From Peptococcaceae bacterium (lineage in GTDB: Bacteria > Bacillota > Desulfitobacteriia > Desulfitobacteriales > Syntrophobotulaceae), in assembly GCA_009783315.1 (NCBI GenBank), contig WRHI01000012.1, positions 1-41,926 on the forward strand: a stretch of 41,926 bases of DNA, read 5' to 3'. A model generated the notes under the pieces. The model was given only the letters and a program-made list of their open reading frames with translations. It did not search any database and was not told the DNA's origin. This document shows positions 7,585-15,488 of the stretch, piece after piece. Every line of letters begins with the position of its first letter. Within the stretch, counting starts at the first letter, position 1. Both the position numbers and the translations under genes were made by a program.

Positions 7585-8921
7585 TACTGCCAGGCCACCA
7601 CCACAGTGTTACGCCCCGCCGCTTTTGCCTTGTACAAACACCGGTCGGCTTCCTTAAAGAAATCCTTCGCGCTCATTTCTGCCCGATAAGCAGCCAGACC
7701 AAAACTGGCGGTGGTTCGCCTCGGGCTGTGACTCAAAGCTTCCAGCCTTTTGCGGATGCTTTCCACCAGCGCGAAGGCTTCCTCAGGGGTCTCATCCGGA
7801 ATCAGAATAACAAACTCCTCGCCGCCTAAACGGGCCAAAGTCGCTTTTTGGGGCAGCAGGGCCGCCACGGTCTCCACTAGCTCCTTCAAGGTGACATCCC
7901 CTTGATCGTGCCCAAAGCGGTCGTTGATCTTCTTGAAATAGTCCAAATCCAGAATGGATAAATAAAGCGGGAATCCTTCCTGCTGCTGCTGATCAATCAT
8001 CTCATCCAACAAAGTGTCAAAGCGCAGGCGGTTGTAGGTTCCGGTCAAGGCATCTCTCTCCGATAAGGAAGCCAGCCGTTCGTTAAGCTCTGTCAGTTGT
8101 CGTGTGCGCTCAGCGACCAAACGTTCCAAGCTGCTGCCGGGGCGATCCTGATCCAGAAAGTTTGCGTTAAATTCCAACAACCTCGTCACCACATTGAACA
8201 GCAGCGCCAACATAAACAAATACACTGTCAGCGTCGGCAAAACCAACTCCACTGTGAGCAAATCGTAGAAGACAGCCAGGGTGATCATGACAACTTGCCC
8301 CAGAACCAGCTTCGTCCGCCAACTCTTTTCCTCCCGGCAATAGTGGCGCGTCATTCCGAGCAAATACAAACGGCTCAACACAAACCCGCCCACAAAAGCC
8401 CAGTAAAAGGGCCCGGCAATCAGCGCCGGCCAGACGCCGAAAACCGCCACAAAAACCAAACAGATCCCAACGCCCAAAACATTCATCACCGGTGAAAAAC
8501 TAACATGGTGACGGCAAACGCTGATCGCATACATATAGAAGAACATAGCTCCGGCCAGAAGAAACATCATTTGGACACTCAGCATCATCTCTTCCGATAC
8601 ATTGATTCCGGGAAACAGCGTTTCTCCGCCGCTCTCTGTGATGATCCGCAACAGCAGCATCGCATCAGCCAGGCTCAACAACACCATGCTCCTGTGTCCG
8701 GGCTGCCAAACCATGAAAAACAGACCGGACACAACACAGACCGCCAGAACCCCCATGGCAAAAGCCCCGGATCCACTGGCGGTCACCCACAGCCCCCAGC
8801 CCAGAGCGCCTAGAAACAACACGCTCAGCACCCTCAGGCTCCAGCGTCGCCACCGCGTCAATTGGTTTAGGCAAAAATTAATAATACCCATGCGCTCCGC
8901 CATTCTCGCCATTCTCAGCAC
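7584..8921 (-). CDS. Membrane diguanylate cyclase (GGDEF domain)
   Basis: A protein of about 445 residues. The N-terminal half has about seven predicted membrane segments. A short linker follows (ERLVAERTRQLTELNERLAS), then a complete GGDEF domain with DALTGTYNRLRFD, DLDYFKKINDRFGHDQGD and the active-site motif GGEEF. It should make cyclic di-GMP from two GTP. The inhibitory RxxD site that normally sits five residues before GGEEF is absent (PQKA at that place), so product inhibition at this site is unlikely. No EAL or HD-GYP phosphodiesterase is present in the window. The start is uncertain: a GTG at 8921 and ATGs at 8912, 8903 and 8891 are in frame, none with a strong ribosome binding site. 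The stop codon is fused to a heptamer array. Confidence 0.9.
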   Translation of the reverse strand: MLRMARMAERMGIINFCLNQLTRWRRWSLRVLSVLFLGALGWGLWVTASGSGAFAMGVLAVCVVSGLFFMVWQPGHRSMVLLSLADAMLLLRIITESGGETLFPGINVSEEMMLSVQMMFLLAGAMFFYMYAISVCRHHVSFSPVMNVLGVGICLVFVAVFGVWPALIAGPFYWAFVGGFVLSRLYLLGMTRHYCREEKSWRTKLVLGQVVMITLAVFYDLLTVELVLPTLTVYLFMLALLFNVVTRLLEFNANFLDQDRPGSSLERLVAERTRQLTELNERLASLSERDALTGTYNRLRFDTLLDEMIDQQQQEGFPLYLSILDLDYFKKINDRFGHDQGDVTLKELVETVAALLPQKATLARLGGEEFVILIPDETPEEAFALVESIRKRLEALSHSPRRTTASFGLAAYRAEMSAKDFFKEADRCLYKAKAAGRNTVVVAWQ

Positions 8922-8925
8922 AGAC

Positions 8926-8954
8926 TTGATGGCGCCATCAAAATCTGGTAATAT
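8926..8954 (+). promoter_or_regulatory. Likely promoter of the leuA leader, with a perfect 16-bp palindrome
   Basis: TTGATG (8926-8931), 17 nt, then TAATAT (8949-8954). A TATAAT at 8952-8957 is an alternative -10. The -35 lies inside a perfect palindrome, TTGATGGCGCCATCAA (8926-8941), which also sits at the 5' end of the divergent GGDEF gene. It could be an operator. Confidence 0.45.
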
Positions 8955-8977
8955 AATATATATATCTGAATATGAGC

Positions 8978-9307
8978 TGAAAAGACTATGAAGAGGAACA
9001 GTAACTCCTTCTGAATCTCAGAGAGCCGTTGGCCGGTGCGAAACGGTGTGAAAGAACGAGTGAACTCGCCTTGGAGTCGCCCACCCAAAGAGCGTGATTC
9101 GTGGTTTCGAGATCCGAGGGAAGATCGGGCCGCGAATACGAACATCGAGTAGGCCGGGACGCCGCCCCCGTTAAAGGGCAGAACGCTGTAACTGAGGATT
9201 CACTCGACAGTGAATTCCGGCGTTCGCGAGGGTGTCCGTTCAGGACAAATTAAAGTGGTACCGCGGAATACGCTTTTCGTCTTTAAAGATGGCGAAGAGC
9301 TTTTTTA
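8978..9307 (+). promoter_or_regulatory. T-box riboswitch leader of leuA, probably leucine-specific
   Basis: The 5' part has the usual AAGAGGAACAGTAAC and CAGAGAGCCG blocks. The T-box sequence AAAGTGGTACCGCGG is at 9252-9266. It is followed by a terminator hairpin (stem within 9272-9300) and a T run. CTC at 9065-9067, after GTGAA, is the likely specifier codon and agrees with tRNA-Leu control of a leucine biosynthesis gene. Uncharged tRNA would bind and prevent termination. The specifier placement is judged by eye. A leader of about 125 nt separates the terminator from leuA. Confidence 0.88.
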
Positions 9308-9433
9308 GTTTCATTAAGAACCTCCGGCTTGGCGGCGCACAAGAAGAATACCAGGAGGCCGACGGATATCAATAAGCGCAAAGATAAGAGGGTCATCAGA
9401 GATACGAACGCTTAGGAAAGGAGTGCCTTTACT

Positions 9434-11155
9434 ATGATGTCAGACAACGTTCCCCGGGAACAACGAAGGGCGGATGCCGACCCTCCGAAAAAATATCGTC
9501 CTTTTCGCCCCATTACCCTGCCCGACCGGCAATGGCCCGGTAAAACCCTAACCGCGCCGCCTCATTGGTGCAGCATAGATCTGCGGGACGGCAACCAATC
9601 TCTGCCCATTCCTATGAGTGTGGACGAAAAAATCGAAATGTTCGAACTGCTTCATAGCATCGGTTTCAAAGAGATCGAGGTTGGTTTCCCTGCCGCCTCT
9701 CCCACCGAACACGCTTTTTTGCGCCGCTTGATCGAAGACGATCTCATTCCGGCCGACGTCACTATTCAGGTGTTGGTTCAATCCAGGGAAGATCTGATCC
9801 GCCAGACTTTTGAAAGTCTGCGGGGCGTCAAACGGGCAATTATTCACCTCTACAACTCCACATCCAGCCTACAGCGCCGCGTAGTGTTCAAAGCGACCCA
9901 AGAGGATATTCTCAACATCGCCCTAAGCGGCGCCCGCTTCATCAGACAGCACCACAGTCTTGCCGGCGGCGGCGCCCACATCCGCTATCAATATTCCCCG
10001 GAAAGTTTCACCGGCACGGAGCTGGATTTTGCCCTGACCATCTGCGAAGCCGTCCTTGATGAATGGCAAGCCTCACCGGAAGACCCCGTTATTATTAACC
10101 TGCCGTCAACGGTCGAACTGGCTTCTCCCAATATCTACGCCGACCAAATCGAATGGTTCGGCCGCCATCTGCGTGAACGTTCCCGCGTCATTCTGAGCCT
10201 GCATCCCCACAACGACCGGGGCACCGCGGTGGCGGCGGCGGAACTGGCCATGCTGGCCGGCGCGGATCGGCTGGAAGGCAGTCTGTTCGGCAACGGCGAG
10301 CGCACCGGCAATGTGGATATCATTACGCTGGCGCTGAATATGCTCACCCAAGGTCTTGATCCCTTGCTCGATTTCAGCGATATAACCCGCATCAAAGACA
10401 TCTACGAACGCTGTACCCGCATGACGGTCCACGAACGGCAGCCCTACGCGGGGGAACTGGTTTACACAGCCTTCTCCGGGTCCCATCAGGACGCCATCAG
10501 CAAAGGGTTGGCCGCCCTGGCGGAGACCCAGTCCGCCTGTTGGGAAGTCCCTTATCTGCCCATAGACCCCGGCGACGTCGGCCGTCAATATGAGCCCATT
10601 ATCCGTATCAACAGCCAATCCGGCAAAGGCGGCGTCGCTTTCATTATGGAAACTTCTTTCGGATACAAACTTCCCAAACCCATGCACGCCGAATTTAGCC
10701 GGATTGTGACCAAAACCTCCGACGCTGCCGGCATCGAGATGACGCCTGATACGCTGTTGTCTCTGTTTAAAAACGAGTATGTTGATCTGCCCAACCCATA
10801 CAAACTGGGCAAATATCGTCTTCAGGAAATGGAAACCGCCGGCGAAGACGAAACCCTCGTGGATTTCTGCGGCACAATCTTCGTCCAAGGAGAAGAAAGA
10901 GAAGTCTGCGGCCGCGGCAACGGTCCTTTAGACGCTTTTTTCCAGGCTCTGGCCGCCTCCGTCGGTCTTACCGGCTACAAATTCCTCTCTTATGATCAGC
11001 ACGCTCTTGGCAGCGGCTCCGATTCCCGCGCCATTGCTTACATCCGGTTGGAAGATGAGATGGGTCAGAAGTGTTTTGGTGTTGGCACCTCAAAGAATAT
11101 CAGCAAAGCCTCTATGCGCGCTTTGCTCTCGGCGATTAATCGGCTGAGCGGATGA
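9434..11155 (+). CDS. leuA: 2-isopropylmalate synthase, type 2
   Basis: 573 residues. It condenses acetyl-CoA with 2-oxoisovalerate, the first committed step of leucine synthesis. The start region (KYRPFRPITLPDRQWPGK) and WCSIDLRDGNQS belong to the longer type-2 enzymes that are common in Actinobacteria and Proteobacteria. The metal-binding HPHNDRGTAVA and LFGNGERTGNVDI motifs of the DRE-TIM barrel are present. The C-terminal LeuA allosteric domain (about 430-573) is present too, so leucine feedback is likely. AAGGAG lies 10 nt before the first ATG. It is a single-gene unit behind a T-box leader, and no other leu genes are nearby. The GC-rich nested palindrome 25 nt past the stop could act as its terminator. 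Confidence 0.96.
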   Translation: MMSDNVPREQRRADADPPKKYRPFRPITLPDRQWPGKTLTAPPHWCSIDLRDGNQSLPIPMSVDEKIEMFELLHSIGFKEIEVGFPAASPTEHAFLRRLIEDDLIPADVTIQVLVQSREDLIRQTFESLRGVKRAIIHLYNSTSSLQRRVVFKATQEDILNIALSGARFIRQHHSLAGGGAHIRYQYSPESFTGTELDFALTICEAVLDEWQASPEDPVIINLPSTVELASPNIYADQIEWFGRHLRERSRVILSLHPHNDRGTAVAAAELAMLAGADRLEGSLFGNGERTGNVDIITLALNMLTQGLDPLLDFSDITRIKDIYERCTRMTVHERQPYAGELVYTAFSGSHQDAISKGLAALAETQSACWEVPYLPIDPGDVGRQYEPIIRINSQSGKGGVAFIMETSFGYKLPKPMHAEFSRIVTKTSDAAGIEMTPDTLLSLFKNEYVDLPNPYKLGKYRLQEMETAGEDETLVDFCGTIFVQGEEREVCGRGNGPLDAFFQALAASVGLTGYKFLSYDQHALGSGSDSRAIAYIRLEDEMGQKCFGVGTSKNISKASMRALLSAINRLSG

Positions 11156-11179
11156 GGGTCCCAAGGCCAAGGTCACAGA

Positions 11180-11395
11180 TCAGACCCCAGCCGGAGGGGC
11201 GGGAGGGGGCGGTGGGGCACAGGGCGGAGCCGTTCTTCGTAGCGGCGCGGGGTCTAAGGCCTTTGCGCGAAAAGCGCAAATAAGGCAGCCTGCGCTTTTT
11301 TCCGCTCCAAGGCCTAAGACCCGCTGCCGCCACTCCCGAAAAGGCTCCGCCCTGTGCCCCACCGCCCCCTCCCGCCCCTCCGGCTGGGGTCTGGT
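11180..11395. repeat. 216-bp GC-rich nested palindrome
   Basis: The outer arms, 11180-11231 and 11343-11394, are about 51 bp long and complementary apart from the outer end (left arm CAGACCCCAGCCGGAGGGGC onward). A second inner stem pairs GGGTCTAAGGCCT near 11250 with AGGCCTAAGACCC near 11310. The innermost part has GCGCGAAAAGCGC. Half-arms of the same family occur at 5951, 7444 and 33456. It fills the gap between leuA and a transposase remnant. It is a non-coding mobile repeat or a fold-back element. No ORF in it is credible. Confidence 0.85.
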
Positions 11396-11483
11396 CTGAA
11401 ACCAAGGCCCTGTTCGGGACTATTCGGGACTGGGTGCATATTTTAAAAGCGCGAGTCATGATCACTCCCCATCCCTCAAGCTA

Positions 11484-11710
11484 CTATGCTGCTTCTCGTC
11501 GCTCTTCAAGGATAAGAGCTTCCACATCCTCCCATCTATTACTTTCGTATTTCGCCCTTAAGTAAACCATATCTTGGGCACCGATTTTGCTCCAGCGCAT
11601 TCCTGCTTGTTTTAAGCGTTTTTGAACGACGACTTTGTTTCCGCTCTCTATCATACAGTCTTTTATTTGCTCCAAAAAATCTGCTATTCGGGGGTATTCA
11701 TGCGGCATAT
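11484..11710 (-). pseudogene. Transposase C-terminal remnant
   Basis: About 75 codons before the stop at 11484 read IADFLEQIKDCMIESG, then VVVQKRLKQAGMRWSKIGAQ and MVYLRAKYESNRWEDV. This resembles the C-terminal end of IS transposases of the ISKra4/ISLre2-like type (the LKQAGMRWSxxGAQ block). The remaining 80 percent of a normal transposase is missing. The open frame continues upstream only because it runs into the 176-bp hairpin element at 11713-11888, whose translation is unrelated. It is a dead insertion-sequence fragment, truncated at or near the repeat. No terminal inverted repeats were seen. The IS family is tentative. Confidence 0.65.
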
Positions 11711-11712
11711 GT

Positions 11713-11888
11713 ATACAGTTCAATGAGGCACGAGGTAGGGTTTGGTGAGCGGGAGAATCCAAGCGCCTCTCTGCCTGACGCAACCTTACAAGGTGAAAAA
11801 AGTTCGCGGGCTTTTGGAGTCTGCCGCTCACCAAACCCTACCTTGGGACTGTTACGAGCCCACATAATATCCATCTCCATTCACCATT
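11713..11888. repeat. 176-bp hairpin element, copy 2
   Basis: It is nearly identical in length and sequence to the copy at 29776-29951, from ATACAGTTCAATGAGGCACG to CATCTCCATTCACCATT. The long stem pairs 11733-11762 (AGGTAGGGTTTGGTGAGC ...) with 11814-11843 (... GCTCACCAAACCCTACCT). The loop holds GCCTGACGCAAC and TTCGCGGGC. Confidence 0.88.
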
Positions 11889-11927
11889 CGGAGGTCCATA
11901 AAGAAAGCAAACGACCTCATTTCCTCG

Positions 11928-12053
11928 AGTCGTGAGGCATGGTTGGGAGCGCGGGAGAATCCAATTGTATCTCAGCCTGACGCAAGCCACGAAGCGCCTG
12001 TTAAACTCGCGGGCTTTTGGATTCTTCCGCGCTCCCAACCATGCCTCACGACT
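11928..12053. repeat. Hairpin element, copy 3, with a different outer stem
   Basis: The arms at 11928-11964 and 12017-12053 are about 37 bp and nearly perfect (GTCGTGAGGCATGGTTGGGA ... paired with its complement). The inner blocks GCGGGAGAATCCAA, GCCTGACGCAA and CTCGCGGGCTTTTGGA are shared with copies 1, 2 and 4. The outer stem sequence is different but still pairs. It begins 39 nt after copy 2. The rest of 11889-12118 holds nothing else that I recognise. Confidence 0.85.
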
Positions 12054-12118
12054 TGTGTCAAAACTGCGTTGCCTTTCTCAGCCTTCTCCCAGAACCTCCT
12101 GCTGTCAACTGTCAATTC

Positions 12119-12658
12119 TCAATCAGCCGTCGCCGCTTCCAGCAATGACGTCAACTCATCCAAATCTGTCTTGAGACGGGTTCTCTCCTTATTCAGAAGA
12201 TTGTTTTCATCCGTCAGAAGATCCTTTTCCTGACCCCAAATAAACTTATCCTCGCGCAAATTGTTGTTTTCTCTCTGCAGCGTCTCCTTTAATGAATGCA
12301 GTTTCGCGTTGGTTTGCTGCAACTCAATAAGTTCCTGACGAATCACTTCCAGTTCATTATGCATCTGCTTCTGCTCTTTCAGAACAATGGAGTGTTTCCC
12401 CGCCAAAGATTCCCATTCCTGGCGCAACGCATCGCTTTCATCCTGAGCGGCCTCTCTCTCCTCAAGACATTGCAGAGAAACCAGAATCGCCACCTGATGA
12501 GCGCTCATAAGCGGCGCTTTCATAGCAACATCCCGCATCCGCTCATCCACAAGAGCCGCCATCCTCCGTATTTCCGCCTCCGGTTGTGTTCCCCGCAGGA
12601 TATGGCGCTCTCCAAAAATCTCGACCACTATTTTTTGAGGGGTCTGTTCATTCATCAT
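12119..12658 (-). CDS. zapA: ZapA-family cell division protein with long coiled coil
   Basis: 179 residues. The first 70 or so form a ZapA domain (KIVVEIFGERHILRG ... AEIRRMAALVDERMRDV), which binds FtsZ and promotes Z-ring bundling. The rest is one long coiled coil (about 75-175), rich in Glu, Leu and Asn. Typical ZapA proteins are about 85-110 residues, so the tail is extended. The start at 12658 is preferred because GAGGA lies 6 nt upstream; an ATG at 12664 has no spacing to it. The gene follows pheT, as zapA does in many Firmicutes. Degenerate heptamers (TTGACAGTTGACAG) follow its stop. Confidence 0.85.
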   Translation of the reverse strand: MMNEQTPQKIVVEIFGERHILRGTQPEAEIRRMAALVDERMRDVAMKAPLMSAHQVAILVSLQCLEEREAAQDESDALRQEWESLAGKHSIVLKEQKQMHNELEVIRQELIELQQTNAKLHSLKETLQRENNNLREDKFIWGQEKDLLTDENNLLNKERTRLKTDLDELTSLLEAATAD

Positions 12659-12693
12659 TTGCATTCCTCATTCGTTCACAATTTACGATCAAC

Positions 12694-12748
12694 GGCTGAA
12701 ATCCTTCAGCGTGGCTGATATCCTTCAGCGCGGCTGATATCCTTCAAC
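12694..12748. repeat. Three tandem GGCTGATATCCTTCAGC hairpins
   Basis: The 17-nt units at 12694-12710 (GGCTGAAATCCTTCAGC), 12713-12729 and 12732-12748 (the last one ending CAAC) each form a small GCTGA...TCAGC hairpin. They fill the gap between the pheT stop and zapA. A further copy is at 40765-40782 and a variant at 20051-20067. Confidence 0.8.
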
Positions 12749-12749
12749 T

Positions 12750-15320
12750 TTACGTCATTCGCCGTTCAGCGCCAAATTCCTCCTGAATGCCCTGCAATAT
12801 CGTCTGATTCGCTTCATCAACCTCCTCATCCGTCAGCGTCCTCTCCTTTGACTGATAGTGCAAAGAAAAAGCCAGACTCTTATACCCAGGCGGCACAGGC
12901 GGCCCCGTGTACACATCAAAAATCTCCGCCTGCTGCAGCAACTCCCCGCCCAACGCGCGAATCCTCTCCTCAATAGCCCCCGCCGCCACAGTCTCTGCTG
13001 TCAGCAGCGCCAGATCACGCTGAACAGCCGGATAACGCGGATACCCCTTGGCAACAATCGTACGGGCACGCAAACCGTGTCCAATCTCTTTTGCAGCCTT
13101 GCCCAACACCTGGAGATCCAACTCAAAAACCACCGGCTGACGCAAATCCCATTTTTGAGCCGCCTGGGGATGCAGCTCTCCCAGATAACCCAGCCGCCTA
13201 TCCCCGGCAAACACAACAGCCGATCTGCCCGGATGTAAAAATCCATCGGCAAAGTCCTCCGATTGAAACCGCTCCAACAGGAAAGTCACCCCCAACCGCT
13301 TCCCCATAGCTTCAAGAATACCTTTCAGATAAAAGAACCCTCGTTGGACTTCACCGCGGCTCCAATGCTTGGCTTCTTTGCCGCAGACCACCCCGGCAAC
13401 CTTCATCTCTTCATCCGGCAGCTCAGCAATAGGCCGGCTCTGCACAACAGGCTTCCGGGCCAAATAAATATTACCAATCTCAAAAAAGGCAACCGTGCTA
13501 TTCTGACGAGCAACGTTGCGCCCGGCAACGCTGAGCAGACCGGGAACCAGTGATGTTCTCATAACACTCATATCGTCGCGCAAAGGATTAAGCAAACGAA
13601 CCTGGCGATCCGCCGTCCCCCATTCCCCATCGTCTTTTTCCCCCACAAAAGCATAAGACACCACTTCATTCATCCCCGCCTCCACCAATCCATGCCTGAC
13701 CCGCCGGCGCAGAACCTGCTCCTCGCTGCGTAGACCCTGGGTCTGCAAACTATAAGGCGACGTGGTCGGAATCATATCATATCCGATCATCCGGGCTACT
13801 TCCTCAATCAGATCCTCTTCAATCTTAAGATCCTGCCGATAGGTCGGAATCTCCACCTCAAAAACCGTATCCGTCGCCCTATCCGCTGCCACCTTATCTT
13901 TCAGCTCATCTGTCACCCGGCGGCAAACAAACTCCTGCCGCTCCATCGCCTCCCTGACTTGGTCGGCCGCCACAGCCACCCCCAGCACCCCGGCGACGCG
14001 CGCAACATCCAAAACAATAACTGATCTCGCCGGAATATCGGCCATTTGCTCCTTGAACCCCACCGGCTCCCCGGCGTTCAACTCGCCAAGTAAACACGCC
14101 AACCGTTCCAAAACCGAACCCGATGCCGCCGCGTCAACACCTTTTTCAAAACGCAGCGAAGACTCTGACCGCAAACCCAACCGACGACTCGTCCGGCGCA
14201 CACAAGCCCCCTGAAAATGCGCCGACTCAAACAACACCCGCCGGGTCGTCTCCGTCACTTCTGTCTCCAAACCACCCATAACCCCGGCGATAGCCACCGG
14301 ACCGTTATCATCGGCAATCACCAGCATATCCCCGCTTAAATCCCGCTCCACGTCATCCAGCGTCGTCAAGCGCTCCCCTACCCGGGCCCGCCGCACACGG
14401 ATCGCGCCGGCCAGTTTATCCAGATCAAAAGCATGCAAAGGCTGTCCCTGTTCCAACATGCAATAATTGGTCAAATCCACAATATTGCTGATCGGCCGGA
14501 TCCCCGCCGCCCGCAAGCGATTTTGCAGCCACATCGGCGACGGCTCCACCACAACATTCTCAACAAGTAGAGCCGCATATCGCCGCGACCAATCAACCGC
14601 CTCCACAACAACCTCCTGGGCGGAAGCCGGCCACAATGTCCCGGCGGCCCAAGGATCACCTGTGCTCACAAGAACCGGCAAAACCGCTTTCCTGTCAATA
14701 AGGGCCCCCACCTCCCGGGCCACATAGATCATTGCCAAACAATCCGCCCGATTCGGATAAAGCTCCAAATCCAGCACCCAATCATCCAGCTCCAAGTACT
14801 CCCCCAAATCAGAACCCAAAGGCGCGTCAGCCGGCAAAATCAGTACCCCGTCCCTGCTGCGTTCCGTCCCCACGAAACTCAGCCCTAGCTCCTTCTCCGA
14901 ACATAACAGACCGCCAGAAGCAACCCCTCGCAGCTCCGTCGCCGCCACAGATCCCTCAATCCCGGGCAAAACCGCGCCCGGCAAAGCCACCGGCACCCTA
15001 TCGCCAACAAAAACATTCGCCGCCCCCGTTACAACAGAAACAAAAACCCCCACGTCAAGGTTATCCAAGCCAGCCCCATCTCTGTTACCCCTGTCCAAAG
15101 GGGCTGCGCCAACATCAACCTGACAAACCCGCAAAGTATCCGCCCCAGGGTGTTTCTCCGCAGAAACAATCTCCCCCACAACAACTCCGGAAAACCCCGG
15201 ATGCAAGAACTCCGGCGCTCCCGTCTCCACGCCGCCCCGGGTCAAAATATCAGCCAGCTGCTGAGGCGAATACCCGCTCAAATCGACCAACGACCCCAGC
15301 CACTTCCAACTCACCCTCAT
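12750..15320 (-). CDS. pheT: Phenylalanyl-tRNA synthetase beta subunit
   Basis: 856 residues when started at MRVSWKWLG (ATG at 15320, behind a G-rich sequence). With PheS it forms the alpha2-beta2 synthetase that charges tRNA-Phe. In order: an N-terminal tRNA-binding (EMAP-like) domain (GVVVGEIVSAEKHPGADTLRVC), the B3/B4 editing region, the B5 domain and the core. A C-terminal FDX-ACB anticodon-binding domain (KGYPRYPAVQRDLALL) ends the protein. About 20 extra residues (PLDRGNRDGAGLDNLD and neighbours) are inserted in the tRNA-binding domain, where homologues go straight from the VDVG strand to VTGAANV. It is separated from pheS by about 500 nt of repeats, which is unusual for pheST. An in-frame upstream ATG lies inside a heptamer array and is rejected as the start. 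Confidence 0.95.
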   Translation of the reverse strand: MRVSWKWLGSLVDLSGYSPQQLADILTRGGVETGAPEFLHPGFSGVVVGEIVSAEKHPGADTLRVCQVDVGAAPLDRGNRDGAGLDNLDVGVFVSVVTGAANVFVGDRVPVALPGAVLPGIEGSVAATELRGVASGGLLCSEKELGLSFVGTERSRDGVLILPADAPLGSDLGEYLELDDWVLDLELYPNRADCLAMIYVAREVGALIDRKAVLPVLVSTGDPWAAGTLWPASAQEVVVEAVDWSRRYAALLVENVVVEPSPMWLQNRLRAAGIRPISNIVDLTNYCMLEQGQPLHAFDLDKLAGAIRVRRARVGERLTTLDDVERDLSGDMLVIADDNGPVAIAGVMGGLETEVTETTRRVLFESAHFQGACVRRTSRRLGLRSESSLRFEKGVDAAASGSVLERLACLLGELNAGEPVGFKEQMADIPARSVIVLDVARVAGVLGVAVAADQVREAMERQEFVCRRVTDELKDKVAADRATDTVFEVEIPTYRQDLKIEEDLIEEVARMIGYDMIPTTSPYSLQTQGLRSEEQVLRRRVRHGLVEAGMNEVVSYAFVGEKDDGEWGTADRQVRLLNPLRDDMSVMRTSLVPGLLSVAGRNVARQNSTVAFFEIGNIYLARKPVVQSRPIAELPDEEMKVAGVVCGKEAKHWSRGEVQRGFFYLKGILEAMGKRLGVTFLLERFQSEDFADGFLHPGRSAVVFAGDRRLGYLGELHPQAAQKWDLRQPVVFELDLQVLGKAAKEIGHGLRARTIVAKGYPRYPAVQRDLALLTAETVAAGAIEERIRALGGELLQQAEIFDVYTGPPVPPGYKSLAFSLHYQSKERTLTDEEVDEANQTILQGIQEEFGAERRMT

Positions 15321-15341
15321 ATCAAAAACCCCCCCCTTTTG

Positions 15342-15376
15342 ACAATGGACAATGGACAATGGACAATGGACAATTG
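15342..15376. repeat. Short heptamer array, orientation opposite to the main pheS-pheT array
   Basis: About four ACAATGG units on the plus strand, 22 nt upstream of the pheT start codon. The main array at 15489-15824 has CCATTGT on the same strand, so the two can pair as inverted repeats in DNA or in the pheST mRNA. The 15377-15488 segment between them shows no feature. Confidence 0.88.
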
Positions 15377-15488
15377 TTTTGTGACATCAGTTTATGAATT
15401 ATTTCGATTGATCTAGCTTTTTCGTCTCCACAGACTACCCAACCCAAGGTTACTCTCTCCACCCCACCCTGCCTCCTAACTAACTACC

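Noticed and set aside
10106-10888. 260-residue open frame opposite leuA
   Set aside because: It is an antisense shadow of a high-GC coding gene, with no family similarity and no ribosome binding site.
11180-11395. Simple rho-independent terminator for leuA
   Set aside because: It may end transcription, but its 216-bp nested structure and dispersed relatives fit a repeat element better. No T run follows.
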